A stretch of 24,536 bases of DNA from Candidatus Nanopelagicales bacterium (GTDB taxonomy: Bacteria > Actinomycetota > Actinomycetes > S36-B12). Below the pieces are notes generated by a model, which saw nothing but the letters and a program-made list of their open reading frames with translations, was not told the DNA's origin and did not search any database. The stretch is taken from assembly GCA_018402075.1 (NCBI GenBank), contig JAGYJP010000016.1, positions 1-24,536 of the forward strand, read 5' to 3'. The translations under genes and the position numbers were made by a program. Positions 16,610 through 24,536 of the stretch are shown here, in pieces (the stretch's first letter is position 1; every line of letters begins with the position of its first letter).

Positions 16610-17986
16610 CTACGAATTCTCAAGAGAAATAACGACTTTATCTGTCAGTTCCTCTCGGGTACCAAAGAGGCCGCACGAATGCATCTTCAGAACCGTTTCC
16701 CGAAATCGGTTCAGTTTCTCCAGCCCCTCAGGGCTTCGCTCAACCATGTCCGCGGTTATTGGTGCATCATCTTTCATGACGAATATTCGAATATCTTTAC
16801 TGCTGGCCACTGCCTGTCTATATTCCAATTCCGTCATGGAAAAACCCGACGCTTTATCGATATAGCCGTATTTCATTCCGAGGATTCCCAAATACATTTG
16901 GCTTTCCTCAACTTTCCTACAGATCATATCTGCAGGCGGAGCGGATTCTGCCGCGAAATCTTCCATCCCAACAAACTTTTTATTCAATTTCGATATGACG
17001 CCACGAACCGCATCTCGATAATCCCCTAGGTCTTTACTAGTTGAACTTACAAAGACTGAATTCGAATCAACCTGTAAGTGAAGCTTCGACGGGTTTAACT
17101 CGGACTCATAAGTGGATCGGAGATCATTCACAGCAACGAGTTGTTTTTTGAGACTGGTCAAGGCTTCGGCTTCAATCTGAATTTCGCGCCCCACTGCCTC
17201 TAGGATTTGGGATTCAATATCACTGCGCCTAGCGTCGAGCTCTTGGATCATGTATCTGATTTGCTCCAGCCTCCCGGGCGAATCGGCATTGCCAGCAACA
17301 TCATTTTCCTTAGACGGAGTCAGGTCAAAAATTTGCGCATTACGTGAATCGCTGACCGGCGTAAGTCCAAATTTCCCTCTAGTGGAGCGCTCAAATGCGG
17401 CTCTGAAAACATCAACTCCATGGTCGCCAAAACGATCCAGAAGATACAGTTCAACATGCATCTCATGGTCGATTCTCAGCAATGACTCTAAAAGTGTTGA
17501 ACCCATTTCCGCTGCAACAACTTCATAACTGATCCGCGCCGCCCCGGCTCCAATCGCGGGGAACGCTACAGATGAGCAACTCAATTTCTCACATAGTTCC
17601 AAAACACGTTGAGTTCCGTGCCGGACTATCAGATTCGGGGGCAAGTCCCCGCCTAGTTTCGCCCCCGAGAGCGTCACCACGTGCATGACATACCTAGCAG
17701 GTAATTTCCCCGCCGACGTCACAACGACATCGCCCAGCGGACGAGGTGTCATTTTATGCGCATCTTGCGCATAATTCTTGCCAGCGGCTCGATGTATCGC
17801 CGCTGACACACCACCGCCCATTGATAGATTTGAACCATCTGAACTCACAATCACTTGAGCCCTAGAGGTCGTAATATCACCCGCGATAACCTCAATGGTG
17901 GACTTGCCTATTCTGTAAGTGACGGAGCTTTTAGCTCTCACCGCAATCCCCCAATCTGATGGGCTTCCTGATAGATCCAACTCCAT
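16610..17986 (-). CDS. Macro domain - DUF4062 fusion protein
   Basis: 458 residues. The N-terminal Macro domain has AGDITTSRAQVIVSSDGS and the ADP-ribose loop NLSMGGGVSAAIHRAAG at about 53-69; Macro domains bind or hydrolyse ADP-ribose and related nucleotides. A helical linker (about 225-300, coiled-coil-like, rich in Glu and Gln) follows. The DUF4062 domain starts near 310 with VFVSSTSKDLGDYRDAV and continues through MEDF and the YLGILGMKYGY motif. DUF4062 often precedes or accompanies NTPase and TIR-like effectors in predicted immunity proteins. There is no membrane segment. The start ATG at 17984-17986 lacks a strong ribosome site. A tail of ~60 residues after DUF4062 is unassigned. Confidence 0.82.
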   Translation of the reverse strand: MELDLSGSPSDWGIAVRAKSSVTYRIGKSTIEVIAGDITTSRAQVIVSSDGSNLSMGGGVSAAIHRAAGKNYAQDAHKMTPRPLGDVVVTSAGKLPARYVMHVVTLSGAKLGGDLPPNLIVRHGTQRVLELCEKLSCSSVAFPAIGAGAARISYEVVAAEMGSTLLESLLRIDHEMHVELYLLDRFGDHGVDVFRAAFERSTRGKFGLTPVSDSRNAQIFDLTPSKENDVAGNADSPGRLEQIRYMIQELDARRSDIESQILEAVGREIQIEAEALTSLKKQLVAVNDLRSTYESELNPSKLHLQVDSNSVFVSSTSKDLGDYRDAVRGVISKLNKKFVGMEDFAAESAPPADMICRKVEESQMYLGILGMKYGYIDKASGFSMTELEYRQAVASSKDIRIFVMKDDAPITADMVERSPEGLEKLNRFRETVLKMHSCGLFGTREELTDKVVISLENS

Positions 17987-18210
17987 TTGTACCTAGGCTT
18001 TGAGCAGACATAGCATTTGACTGACATTTTGACTTGCCACCAATTGGCGATAAGACCTCTATATTGGCATGTTTTGGACTGGGCTATGCGCTGGATCCTT
18101 AATTTTTATTTAAAAAACTCTAGACCCTGTAGGCAGCGTTGCTTAATAGACAATGCAGAACACGTGCCGAGTCCAAGGCACCAACCGGCTTCCTCTTTAA
18201 GGCCTTGCAA
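17987..18210. other. Intergenic gap between the SLOG-membrane and Macro-DUF4062 genes
   Basis: 224 bases with no open frame I can support. An AT-rich stretch at 18094-18120 (TTAATTTTTATTTAAAAAAC) contrasts with the flanking genes and may hold transcription signals for the Macro gene, but I cannot identify a convincing -35/-10 pair. Confidence 0.4.
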
Positions 18211-19830
18211 CTACACGGGGCGCACTTTGCGTTCACTTTGCATGGCGAGCCAATCACTTGCTTCGCGGAGCGCTTCTAGCCCGACGTCTCGAGCTACGTC
18301 TGCGCATGCTTGTGTGGACTCGAGTAATTCCGCTCTCTGGAGATCAAGAACACCTTGTCGGAAATAGGATGCAGAAATCTCGTACCTACGTGCTAGTTGG
18401 CCGAACCCCATGAGCTCCCCATAGGAGATGAGCGCGACTGCACCCCCAACTGACAAGGTCCACACAAGGCTGAGGTAATCACCAAAGCCAAATGCAAACT
18501 CCAAGTTGGTCAGAATGGCAAGGGCTTCGCTCCCAAGTGCAAGCCCTGCGACGAACAACAGGACAATGGCACGCCGCCGTTGGCGCAGATGCTTGCCCCA
18601 CGCTCGGCTGATCGCTCCTGAAGTCGCGGCGGTCCCGTCAAAGTACTCCACTTGATCAAGCATCCAATTGCGCACATTTGAGATGTCAACCTGTTTTGTC
18701 CCAACAATCGAGTCGATGAGTTGTGCACCACGAAGTGAACTGCGAATCCAGGCGACATCACGGCCTTGGCCCCGCAAGAAGGAGTCTGCAACCGAAAGTT
18801 GCATATCGACAGATCGCCATACCTCCTGCACTCGCGCTCCTTCAGCTAGTGCGCGGGACTGCTGGAATCGCTCTCGCAATCGAGATCTCATGAGCCAGAC
18901 CCAAGCGATCAAGGTAAGAACAAAGGTTGCTCCCGCTAGTACCACGTAAGCCGGACTTCGAACACTCATAAACAAATCAATTGAGGCGACCGATAGCAAT
19001 CCCAACACAATGATCACAATCAACAAGCGCCGATACCTTCCCTGCAAGCGTGTTGCTAACGCATCTGCAGCATGAAAAAGGGAACTAGATTGGCTGGCGC
19101 TGTCGTTCGCGGAAATTGATTCCGCATTGAAAACTTCGATTTCGGCAGAGACGTTATCAACCTGCTCGTCCCAGCTGCGAAGTACACCCATCGGCTGTAG
19201 AACTTTCACACTACTCGCTTGCCCCCGAGCCACGTCACTATTTCGCTTACGAGACACCAAACATACCAGGATCACACCTTGGTCTGGCTTGCCATCTGAA
19301 TTCCCAAAAACCATGCTGGGTAGCGGACTCAGACCTTCCGTCTTGTAATAGATATTGTCTGCCGTTCCTCCCACGAATTCAGGAGGTTCACCATCCCATG
19401 CCGCGATAAGAACGTTGCATGTTCGGGCAAGCCACCTGCCGGAGAACTGATAAAACGCGTCTCTTGAGAGATCCGATCTGACCAGGTCGGGTGGCAGTAA
19501 CTCAACACGGTCATCACACCGACCAAGCAAATCATCAAACGCCGCAAGCGAAGGCCCTGAAAAGTCCTCTCGGTATTCATTAAGTGGCATGGGCAAAGCG
19601 GCGATCACCGTGACGTTCGCGATGGATACGGCAACCTGCGCCGCGATCTGGTCAGCCCCCTCGGCGAGGGCAGTCACGAACACAATTGATGAATTCGGAA
19701 GATCGCGAACGTAGCGGTTCAAGATGTTTTCGACCGCGAATGCAAAATCAATTTCATCGGCCTCATGCAAGTCACGATGTCCAGTGACCCCTAGGACAAC
19801 GACCCCTGGTGAAGACGCCTGAATATGCAC
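18211..19830 (-). CDS. SLOG nucleotide-sensor fused to four-helix membrane domain
   Basis: 539 residues from GTG at 19828-19830. The N-terminal ~190 residues are a SLOG (Rossmann-like) domain: VLGVTGHRDL at 11-20, TALAEGADQIAAQVA near 53-67 and IAALPMP, all expected in the ligand pocket. Two helices near 268-290 and 294-313 are followed by a helical cytoplasmic part with RALAEGARVQEVW and VADSFLRGQGRDVAWIRSSLRGAQ, then two more helices near 415-435 and 445-468. This suits the SLATT/S-4TM type of SLOG-associated membrane effectors described for nucleotide-activated conflict systems. Expected action: the SLOG part senses a nucleotide signal and the membrane part disturbs the membrane. It is divergent from the TIR gene, 82 bp away. 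Confidence 0.78.
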   Translation of the reverse strand: MHIQASSPGVVVLGVTGHRDLHEADEIDFAFAVENILNRYVRDLPNSSIVFVTALAEGADQIAAQVAVSIANVTVIAALPMPLNEYREDFSGPSLAAFDDLLGRCDDRVELLPPDLVRSDLSRDAFYQFSGRWLARTCNVLIAAWDGEPPEFVGGTADNIYYKTEGLSPLPSMVFGNSDGKPDQGVILVCLVSRKRNSDVARGQASSVKVLQPMGVLRSWDEQVDNVSAEIEVFNAESISANDSASQSSSLFHAADALATRLQGRYRRLLIVIIVLGLLSVASIDLFMSVRSPAYVVLAGATFVLTLIAWVWLMRSRLRERFQQSRALAEGARVQEVWRSVDMQLSVADSFLRGQGRDVAWIRSSLRGAQLIDSIVGTKQVDISNVRNWMLDQVEYFDGTAATSGAISRAWGKHLRQRRRAIVLLFVAGLALGSEALAILTNLEFAFGFGDYLSLVWTLSVGGAVALISYGELMGFGQLARRYEISASYFRQGVLDLQRAELLESTQACADVARDVGLEALREASDWLAMQSERKVRPV

Positions 19831-19912
19831 CGCACCAGACTATCCCTGCAAAGCCTAGGAGATCAGGTCTCGGCTACGATCCGATCAACGGACACATAAC
19901 CAGAGGACACAC

Positions 19913-20806
19913 ATGAGTCGGGGGCTTCAAATCGCAGGACGGATCCTATGGATCATTCCTGCCCTGATCGGTCTTGGAGTGCTTTCATGGGCCTCCTTCA
20001 TCTACCCCGGCATTCGAATGCGCAAGCAGCATCCATTTTGGCTGTGGATGGTTGCGGTCTTCGGCGTCCTCGGAATAGTTGAACTCGTGATTGTTATCAC
20101 GGCAGGAGAAGACAACCTCGCCGCTGGAGGTATCTACTTCCTCATCTGGTTCGCGGGCATTGTCACATTCATTGTGATGCTTTGGTGGTGGATACCGTTC
20201 AATCCCAACAAAGGACAAACTACCGTTGCTAATAACCTAGGTGAAGAGGCGTTTCCCTCACCGATTGCTTCATCCACGCCCATACAACTTGAGACAACAA
20301 CGCCACCCTTGCAAAAGGAAGCGGTACTTCCAGTTTTTACGCCAGTCGATCCACCAATGCCTGTCACCGAGACACGAAACGAGTCAGGACTTAGCCCGAC
20401 CGTTTTCATTAGCCACGCCTCACAAGATCGGGAGGCGGCGAGCACACTGGCAGAAGCGCTTGGAGAGCGCGGCATCAACACGTGGATTGCTTTCCGTGAT
20501 GTTCAAGTCGGAGCGAATTACGCCGAGGAAGTTGTCCGCGCGATCATTTCCTCCAATTATCTCCTAGTTATCCTTTCCGAAGCTGCGATCGAGTCGCCTC
20601 ATGTCCGTCGTGAAGTGACCATCGCCATTGATAAAGGCGTGCAGCTGCTTCCTGTCAACCTCAGTGCCTCAGAGGACTTCCTCTGGACACTCCCCGTTGA
20701 CTGGACTTATTGGCTCAGTCTCGCGCAAGTGATGCGCCAGCCCGATGCGACTGATGCGGCATCTGAACTCGCCCGACGCATCCTTGGAAACACCCCAAGG
20801 GGATAG
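19913..20806 (+). CDS. Membrane-anchored TIR-domain protein
   Basis: 297 residues from the ATG at 19913 with AGAGGA six bases upstream. Three transmembrane helices (~9-30, 42-62, 72-90) are followed by a Pro/Thr-rich linker and a TIR domain from ~162 (TVFISHASQDREAASTLAEAL). The domain keeps NTWIAFRDVQVGANYAEEVVRAI; the second Glu of that stretch is where the NAD-cleaving glutamate of bacterial TIR domains lies. NADase TIR domains deplete NAD+ or make signalling nucleotides. The N-terminal helices replace the usual sensor domain, so activation may come from the membrane. The neighbouring divergent gene encodes a SLOG sensor with membrane helices, a plausible partner. Confidence 0.82.
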   Translation: MSRGLQIAGRILWIIPALIGLGVLSWASFIYPGIRMRKQHPFWLWMVAVFGVLGIVELVIVITAGEDNLAAGGIYFLIWFAGIVTFIVMLWWWIPFNPNKGQTTVANNLGEEAFPSPIASSTPIQLETTTPPLQKEAVLPVFTPVDPPMPVTETRNESGLSPTVFISHASQDREAASTLAEALGERGINTWIAFRDVQVGANYAEEVVRAIISSNYLLVILSEAAIESPHVRREVTIAIDKGVQLLPVNLSASEDFLWTLPVDWTYWLSLAQVMRQPDATDAASELARRILGNTPRG

Positions 20807-20858
20807 GGCGAATCTGTCCTGACATTTGCTAAGAGTCACCCGAAAACCACTTCGCCCT
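20805..20858 (+). terminator. Weak inverted repeat after the TIR gene
   Basis: AGGGCGAA at 20805-20812 overlaps the TIR stop codon and pairs with TTCGCCCT at 20851-20858, with a 38-base loop. The long loop and lack of a T tract make it a weak terminator candidate. Confidence 0.2.
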
Positions 20859-20892
20859 GACTCGAGTGACTTGCTCGATTGATTGGTACCGA

Positions 20893-21161
20893 TTACAGCA
20901 TCAGAAGCCACAACTTCTGCGCTACGTTAATCCGCACATCCACAGCACAATGGGCGGCTGTCACGAGAATCGTGGGGGCCAGCACCGCTGCTGAACAATT
21001 CCCATCGAACACCTCCATATAGGCGACTGAGTTAGACAGTGGACCCGCATCCGTCCCATTGATTACTTTTGGTTCTAGGGCCACAGCGCTTTGTATTGAA
21101 AGCTTGTGGCGACCATTGCTGCAGCCACAGCTGCACCGAAATTGCATGCACGAATTTTCAT
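20893..21161 (-). pseudogene. Frameshifted and truncated trypsin-like serine protease
   Basis: Two minus-strand frames together make the start of an exported S1 protease. The ATG at 21159-21161, behind GGGGGAAA, gives MKIRACNFGAAVAAAMVATS, a signal peptide. Around 21100 the frame must shift to continue SIQSAVALEPKVINGTDAG, then CSAAVLAPTILVTAAHCAVD, where the TAAHC histidine belongs to the catalytic triad. Asp and Ser parts are absent; after DVRI the sequence is unrelated and the frame stops. So only the signal and first sheet of a trypsin-like protein survive. Confidence 0.7.
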
Positions 21162-21577
21162 AGTATTTCCCCCAGTTGAAATAACTCCCGCGACAGGATC
21201 AGTTTCGGAAGACTCCTGCCATCAAAGCACAAAAACATGGCTCACAAATTGAGCCACATCACTTCGACGATTGACTTGCCACCCATTTCAGGTCTTAAAC
21301 CTATGTTCACCTTACTATAATGAAGACTATATTCTTAAGTGAAGAAGATGCGTAATCGGGACTGGCCTAGATTTATGTAATCTCAAGTTCGTACTCATTC
21401 CAGCCAAGTTTCACACAGAAAACTATTCAGGAAACAGACATGAGTTGACCAGACCAGCGCCGTGAATGCGGCGATACGCGCAGGAGTGCCCGTCCAAGAC
21501 GTGTAGTAAAAAAGGCTGATTACCGCACAAGCCAAAAAGGGTTATGCGAAGAAGCAAAAGGATTAAGGGGAGACATT
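21162..21577. other. Intergenic region upstream of the repeat protein
   Basis: No supported gene. A perfect TATAAT at 21316-21321, within TACTATAATG, suggests a promoter for the downstream gene with a leader of about 250 bases; the -35 region (TCTTAA at 17-base spacing) is poor. The remainder has no recognisable riboswitch or repeat. Confidence 0.35.
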
Positions 21578-22576
21578 ATGTGGGAACATCTGGATGCGGA
21601 AGAGATTCAGCGTCGGCTCGACATACTTCAGAAGTATTCCGATGCGGGGGTCCCTAACCCCGGGAATGCGCTCGCGTTTTACTGGTACACACATGGAGAC
21701 ATCCCGCGTGCGCGTGAGATTTGGACCCTGTTCAGTATCGAAACCGAGCAGTCCGGGAAATTCCTGTTTCCTTTTGGAAGTGCACCCGGCGAGGGTTATG
21801 GGGGCGTGTACGGGGGACGTGCCCGTCATCCCTTAACGCCGTCAGCGGACCTTGCCATGTTCGCTCGCGACGAGGACCCTGATACGCGGGGGGAGGTCGG
21901 AATGAACCCCTCGGCATCGGAGGAACTTCTTCGTGAATTGGCCAATGACCCTGACCCGGAGGTCCGCCTCAGCATGATCGGCAACCCTGCTTGCCCGCCA
22001 GATCTGATGCGCATGAATATGTGGGTGCGAATTGAAGATGACGAGGAGTATCCGTCTGTTACCTGGGGAGCGATCTCCGGAAACCCGTCCTGTCCACTTG
22101 ACGTACTTCACGGCTACATCGAGAGCGAAAACACATGGGTCGAGGACGAGGAAGAAGAGAGCCTCGAAGAATTGATGCAAAACACGCTTAACCCATTGGC
22201 ACAGAACCTCAGCCTTCCCACAGCAGATTTGCGTGAATTGGCCAGGCACTGGGACAGTTGGGTCCGTTGGGGGGTTGCCAGCAATCCCATCACGCCCGCA
22301 GACATTCTTGACGAACTAGCACATGATCCCGAATCGCTTGTACGAAGTTCCGTTGCATCTCACCTTGTGCTGCCTGACGGCATTCATTCCGTCTTCGCGT
22401 CAGATGACCTCATCAGTGTTAGAGCTGCCATCGCTAGGAACCCCACCTGCCCTGTTGACCTTCTTGAAACGCTGTCTCTTGACCCCCACGAAAGTGGCTC
22501 AGTTCAACAAGCCGTGCTAGGAAATCCATCGAGTTCGGAGCGAGCCAGAACCCAAGCGTTTCTGGCGAAGCATTGA
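21578..22576 (+). CDS. Variant leucine-rich repeat (LRV) protein
   Basis: 332 residues from ATG with AGGGGAGA just upstream. From about residue 90 to the end, it carries six to seven short units of the form NPxxPxDLLxxLAxDPxxxVRxxVA. Examples are MNPSASEELLRELANDPDPEVRLSMIGNP, ASNPITPADILDELAHDPESLVRSSVA and ARNPTCPVDLLETLSLDP; several NPxCP turns are present. This is the LRV/HEAT-like solenoid, a protein-binding scaffold. An acidic insert (EDEEEESLEEL, ~190-200) interrupts the array. The N-terminal ~85 residues are different (GEGYGGVYGGRAR) and unrecognised. No signal peptide, so cytoplasmic. Partners are unknown. Confidence 0.75.
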   Translation: MWEHLDAEEIQRRLDILQKYSDAGVPNPGNALAFYWYTHGDIPRAREIWTLFSIETEQSGKFLFPFGSAPGEGYGGVYGGRARHPLTPSADLAMFARDEDPDTRGEVGMNPSASEELLRELANDPDPEVRLSMIGNPACPPDLMRMNMWVRIEDDEEYPSVTWGAISGNPSCPLDVLHGYIESENTWVEDEEEESLEELMQNTLNPLAQNLSLPTADLRELARHWDSWVRWGVASNPITPADILDELAHDPESLVRSSVASHLVLPDGIHSVFASDDLISVRAAIARNPTCPVDLLETLSLDPHESGSVQQAVLGNPSSSERARTQAFLAKH

Positions 22577-22859
22577 AGGAGAGTTGGCGCCTTATGCCCT
22601 GAAGTTTCCGTCCGCAACGGTTTTGACAATGGACCTATGAAGCGCAGATGGTGGCTGAATCACATACAGACGTTGATGTCGATTTTGTCGTTGCCTGATC
22701 AGTTCGGGATCTACCTCGTAACTCCGGGGGTCTTCGCAAAAGGCCATGGTTCCTTGGTAGTTCGCCATATGATTCACCGCATCCCGGACGCCGAGTCGGG
22801 CTTGGAAATATCAATGGCTCACCACTTTGAACTTGTCAATATCCAAAGTTGAATCCGAT
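22577..22859. other. Stretch without a supported gene next to the IS remnant
   Basis: Open frames on both strands (about 60-70 codons) overlap each other and have no ribosome site or recognisable family. It abuts the truncated IS element, and may be the disrupted target or decayed transposon sequence. Confidence 0.4.
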
Positions 22860-23072
22860 TCCGCGACAGGTAATACGTTTGCTCCGTAACCTCCAGGTAA
22901 TCACATACCTCGACCAGAGGTTGGCCCTCACCGAGCATCCGGTCAGCCTCCCGCAACTTACGAACAATCTGCTCCGGCGTGTGATGCCTTCTCTTCATAT
23001 CGTCGTCCTCCTCGCCCATAAAGGCAATCGTGGACTAACACAAAGCTGGCTCAGAAAACAGGGGTTAGGTCA
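22860..23072 (-). mobile_element. Left end of an IS3-family element with truncated orfA
   Basis: On the minus strand the element starts with TGACCTAACCCC (rc of 23061-23072), a form typical of IS3-family termini. It runs through GAGGAGG to an ATG at 22996-22998 coding MKRRHHTPEQIVRKLREADR and EVCDYLEVTEQTYY. This is the N-terminal helix-turn-helix of IS3 OrfA. Homology ends about 45 codons in, around 22862; the rest of orfA, orfB and the right end are absent. The remnant is inactive. Its promoter reading toward 22600 may persist. Confidence 0.7.
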
Positions 23073-23117
23073 CTCTGGATGAAGTCTTCGGCTACTTGTG
23101 GTTACTCCGGCGCGCAT

Positions 23118-24134
23118 TCAAAACCCGCCGAAGTCCAAGTTGAAGTCGGCCCCGTAGTCGCCTCCACCGGAGTCCGAGAAATCGTCTCCGTTAGATGCTG
23201 AACTTTCAACTTGCGCACCGTTTCCGGGGAGCCAACCATTGGCTATCGCGACATTACGTGCGACAACCCCAAACGTTATAGCCATTGCAGCAACTGCCAA
23301 CGTCGGTCGCCAATTTTCCCCACAGGAACAGAACTTTGAGTCCGACATGGAAAACGTGAAGCTGCCATTTACTTCGGCATCCAACTCAGTTCGCCGAGCA
23401 TTCTTGGCAGAAACGGGATCGAGAATCAGTTTCACTGAGCCATTGCTGACAATGACATCATCACTCCGCAAATGACTTTCGCGGTTCAACCCCCAGTGAC
23501 GCCCGCCGCACTGACACGGCAGGAAGTGTAATCGAACCTGGGCACGTTGCATTCCATTTGCTAGACACAGTGCACCAATCTCGCGCCAGGCAAAATTCGT
23601 TACTCTGATCCCGGGTTCTCGATTTGTCGCAGCAGCCCTCTCATTTCCATAATGGCTGCCACCATCGGTCGTCTTTCGACCCAAGAATCCTTGAATGCCG
23701 TACTTCGTCGTGGGTTCGACCTGAATTTCGGCATCACGTCCCCCCATGAAGCCCTCAAGCCCATGATCATTGAGATTATTCTGACGGCCAGCCGGTTTTA
23801 ACTCCTCGTGATTTAACGGAGGACGGGGGGAATCATTAAGCATCGCACTCAGCGATTCATAGAATTCATCTGAATCTAAGTCCAAATACTCGCAGAACAA
23901 TTCCCACGTTTGTTCAACGAATGTGACGGCATCTGCGGAAGCACCACTCACAAGTCCTTCTGCGAGGGCGTATGACAGGGGCAACCCAATGTCGTTGAGA
24001 TTGAAGAATTCGGACCACGCCTCATTCTGCTCAGCATCTTCGCGATAGTTAAGCCAAAATTCACCCAAGACCGCGCACTTCTCTTCAAACGACATGTGTT
24101 GTCGCATCTGCTTATTATTGTTGAAAAGGCCCAT
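23118..24134 (-). CDS. Uncharacterised 338-residue membrane-anchored protein
   Basis: Not recognised as a named family. The N-terminal ~100 residues (EFWLNYREDAEQNEAWSEFF, NDIGLPLSYALAEGLV, VEQTWELFCEYLDLD) are helical and look like a compact conserved domain seen in actinobacterial hypotheticals. A middle part contains repeated GLEGFMGGRD and GIQGFLGRK motifs, and two cysteine pairs (CQCGGRHW and CSCGENW) that could bind zinc. One transmembrane helix (LAVAAMAITFGVVARNVAIA) lies near 280-300, and the tail is acidic and Gly-rich (SDSGGGDYGADFNLDFGGF). No signal peptide. The ATG at 24132-24134 has a poor ribosome site. Confidence 0.7.
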   Translation of the reverse strand: MGLFNNNKQMRQHMSFEEKCAVLGEFWLNYREDAEQNEAWSEFFNLNDIGLPLSYALAEGLVSGASADAVTFVEQTWELFCEYLDLDSDEFYESLSAMLNDSPRPPLNHEELKPAGRQNNLNDHGLEGFMGGRDAEIQVEPTTKYGIQGFLGRKTTDGGSHYGNERAAATNREPGIRVTNFAWREIGALCLANGMQRAQVRLHFLPCQCGGRHWGLNRESHLRSDDVIVSNGSVKLILDPVSAKNARRTELDAEVNGSFTFSMSDSKFCSCGENWRPTLAVAAMAITFGVVARNVAIANGWLPGNGAQVESSASNGDDFSDSGGGDYGADFNLDFGGF

Positions 24135-24303
24135 GGCGCTTACCGCACCTCATTCTCTTGAAGTAAGTCGACTGGGTTCAATCCAATGTGGCGCGTGAAA
24201 TCTGGCAGCCACTCAGGCTTCGCCTGCGGATTCGATACATCCGAGGTTCCTGTAGCCCCGTTCGCCGCCGGTGGGGTGTTCACGTTTCCCGCCACAATCC
24301 GGC

Positions 24304-24536
24304 TCACTCTAAAAATGCTGTCTCACCATCGTATTTTGCTGCTAATTCGTCATCAAAATGATCTGCTGCCGAAGCGATATATCCGATAGCGGTCGTAATT
24401 TCGTCCGCGTCAAGGGAGCCATCCACGTCCAAAAGTTCCATACCTAGAAAGACCCTTGATTTTCCTGACCCATCCGCGATTGGGAGAATGCGCCAGCGTC
24501 CGAGCCCAATATCGTAGTCAGCGTTGGTCAGCAATT
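24304..24536 (-). CDS. C-terminal part of an unknown protein (runs off the window)
   Basis: The minus frame stays open to the right edge and ends at TGA 24304-24306, giving at least 76 residues (LTNADYDIGLGRWRILPIAD, then VFLGMELLDVDGSLDADEI). The beta-strand then helix pattern loosely recalls YbjN/secretion-chaperone-like folds, but this is only an impression. The first visible TTG is not necessarily the start. Same strand as the 338-residue gene, 169 bp upstream of it. Confidence 0.5.
   Translation of the reverse strand, partial: LLTNADYDIGLGRWRILPIADGSGKSRVFLGMELLDVDGSLDADEITTAIGYIASAADHFDDELAAKYDGETAFLE

Noticed and set aside
22637..22852. 71-codon plus-strand reading frame and opposite 61-codon frame at 22592-22777.
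   Set aside because: They overlap each other, no recognisable family, no good ribosome site; probably disrupted noncoding DNA by the IS remnant.
1..24536. CRISPR array, tRNA or rRNA genes, prophage structural genes.
   Set aside because: No regularly spaced short repeats, cloverleaf-like sequence, rRNA segments or phage structural motifs were seen.

Overview
The window reads as chromosomal accessory DNA from a moderate-GC Gram-positive bacterium, most likely an actinomycete. The evidence is indirect: GTG and TTG starts next to GA-rich ribosome binding sites, a Pr6Pr-type membrane protein, a Tubulin_2-type giant protein with a VWA partner, a variant-leucine-repeat protein and an IS3-type orfA fragment. 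The genus cannot be told from sequence alone, and no rRNA, tRNA or CRISPR array was seen.

Layout. (1) 1-3900 is a duplication-rich stretch of small minus-strand genes. An antitoxin start at the left edge, a broken alarmone-hydrolase-like (HD) gene, a Pr6Pr membrane protein, an intact antitoxin/VapC toxin pair and an intact HD gene are separated by copies of one repeat carrying nested palindromes. The first ~630 bases are a decayed copy of the antitoxin-HD segment at 2863-3885. (2) 3905-15869 is one minus-strand operon of five genes: a secreted/anchored VWA protein, a 1151-residue tubulin-like GTPase, a 698-residue two-helix membrane protein, a 1105-residue five-helix membrane protein with a helicase-like but Walker-less core, and a HELTH zinc peptidase with a four-cysteine ribbon. 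Gaps are 36 and 16 bp, then overlaps of 4 and 14 bp. A 20-bp perfect palindrome sits on the predicted promoter. (3) 16078-20806 is a cluster typical of nucleotide-signalling immunity: a broken SLOG gene, a Macro-DUF4062 protein, an intact SLOG plus membrane protein, and a divergent membrane-TIR protein. (4) 20807-24536 holds a frameshifted trypsin-like remnant, a variant-leucine-repeat protein, the left end of an IS3-type element, an uncharacterised 338-residue membrane protein and the end of another unknown gene.

How it may work together (inference): the five-gene operon looks like an envelope-associated machine. A VWA adhesion or sensor module faces outside, a cytoskeletal-type GTPase and two large membrane proteins lie at the inner face, and a metallopeptidase may be the processing or effector enzyme. 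Its placement beside SLOG, Macro, DUF4062, TIR and toxin-antitoxin genes makes a role in defence or stress the leading guess, but nothing in the sequence proves it. This operon is the best candidate for an undescribed system.
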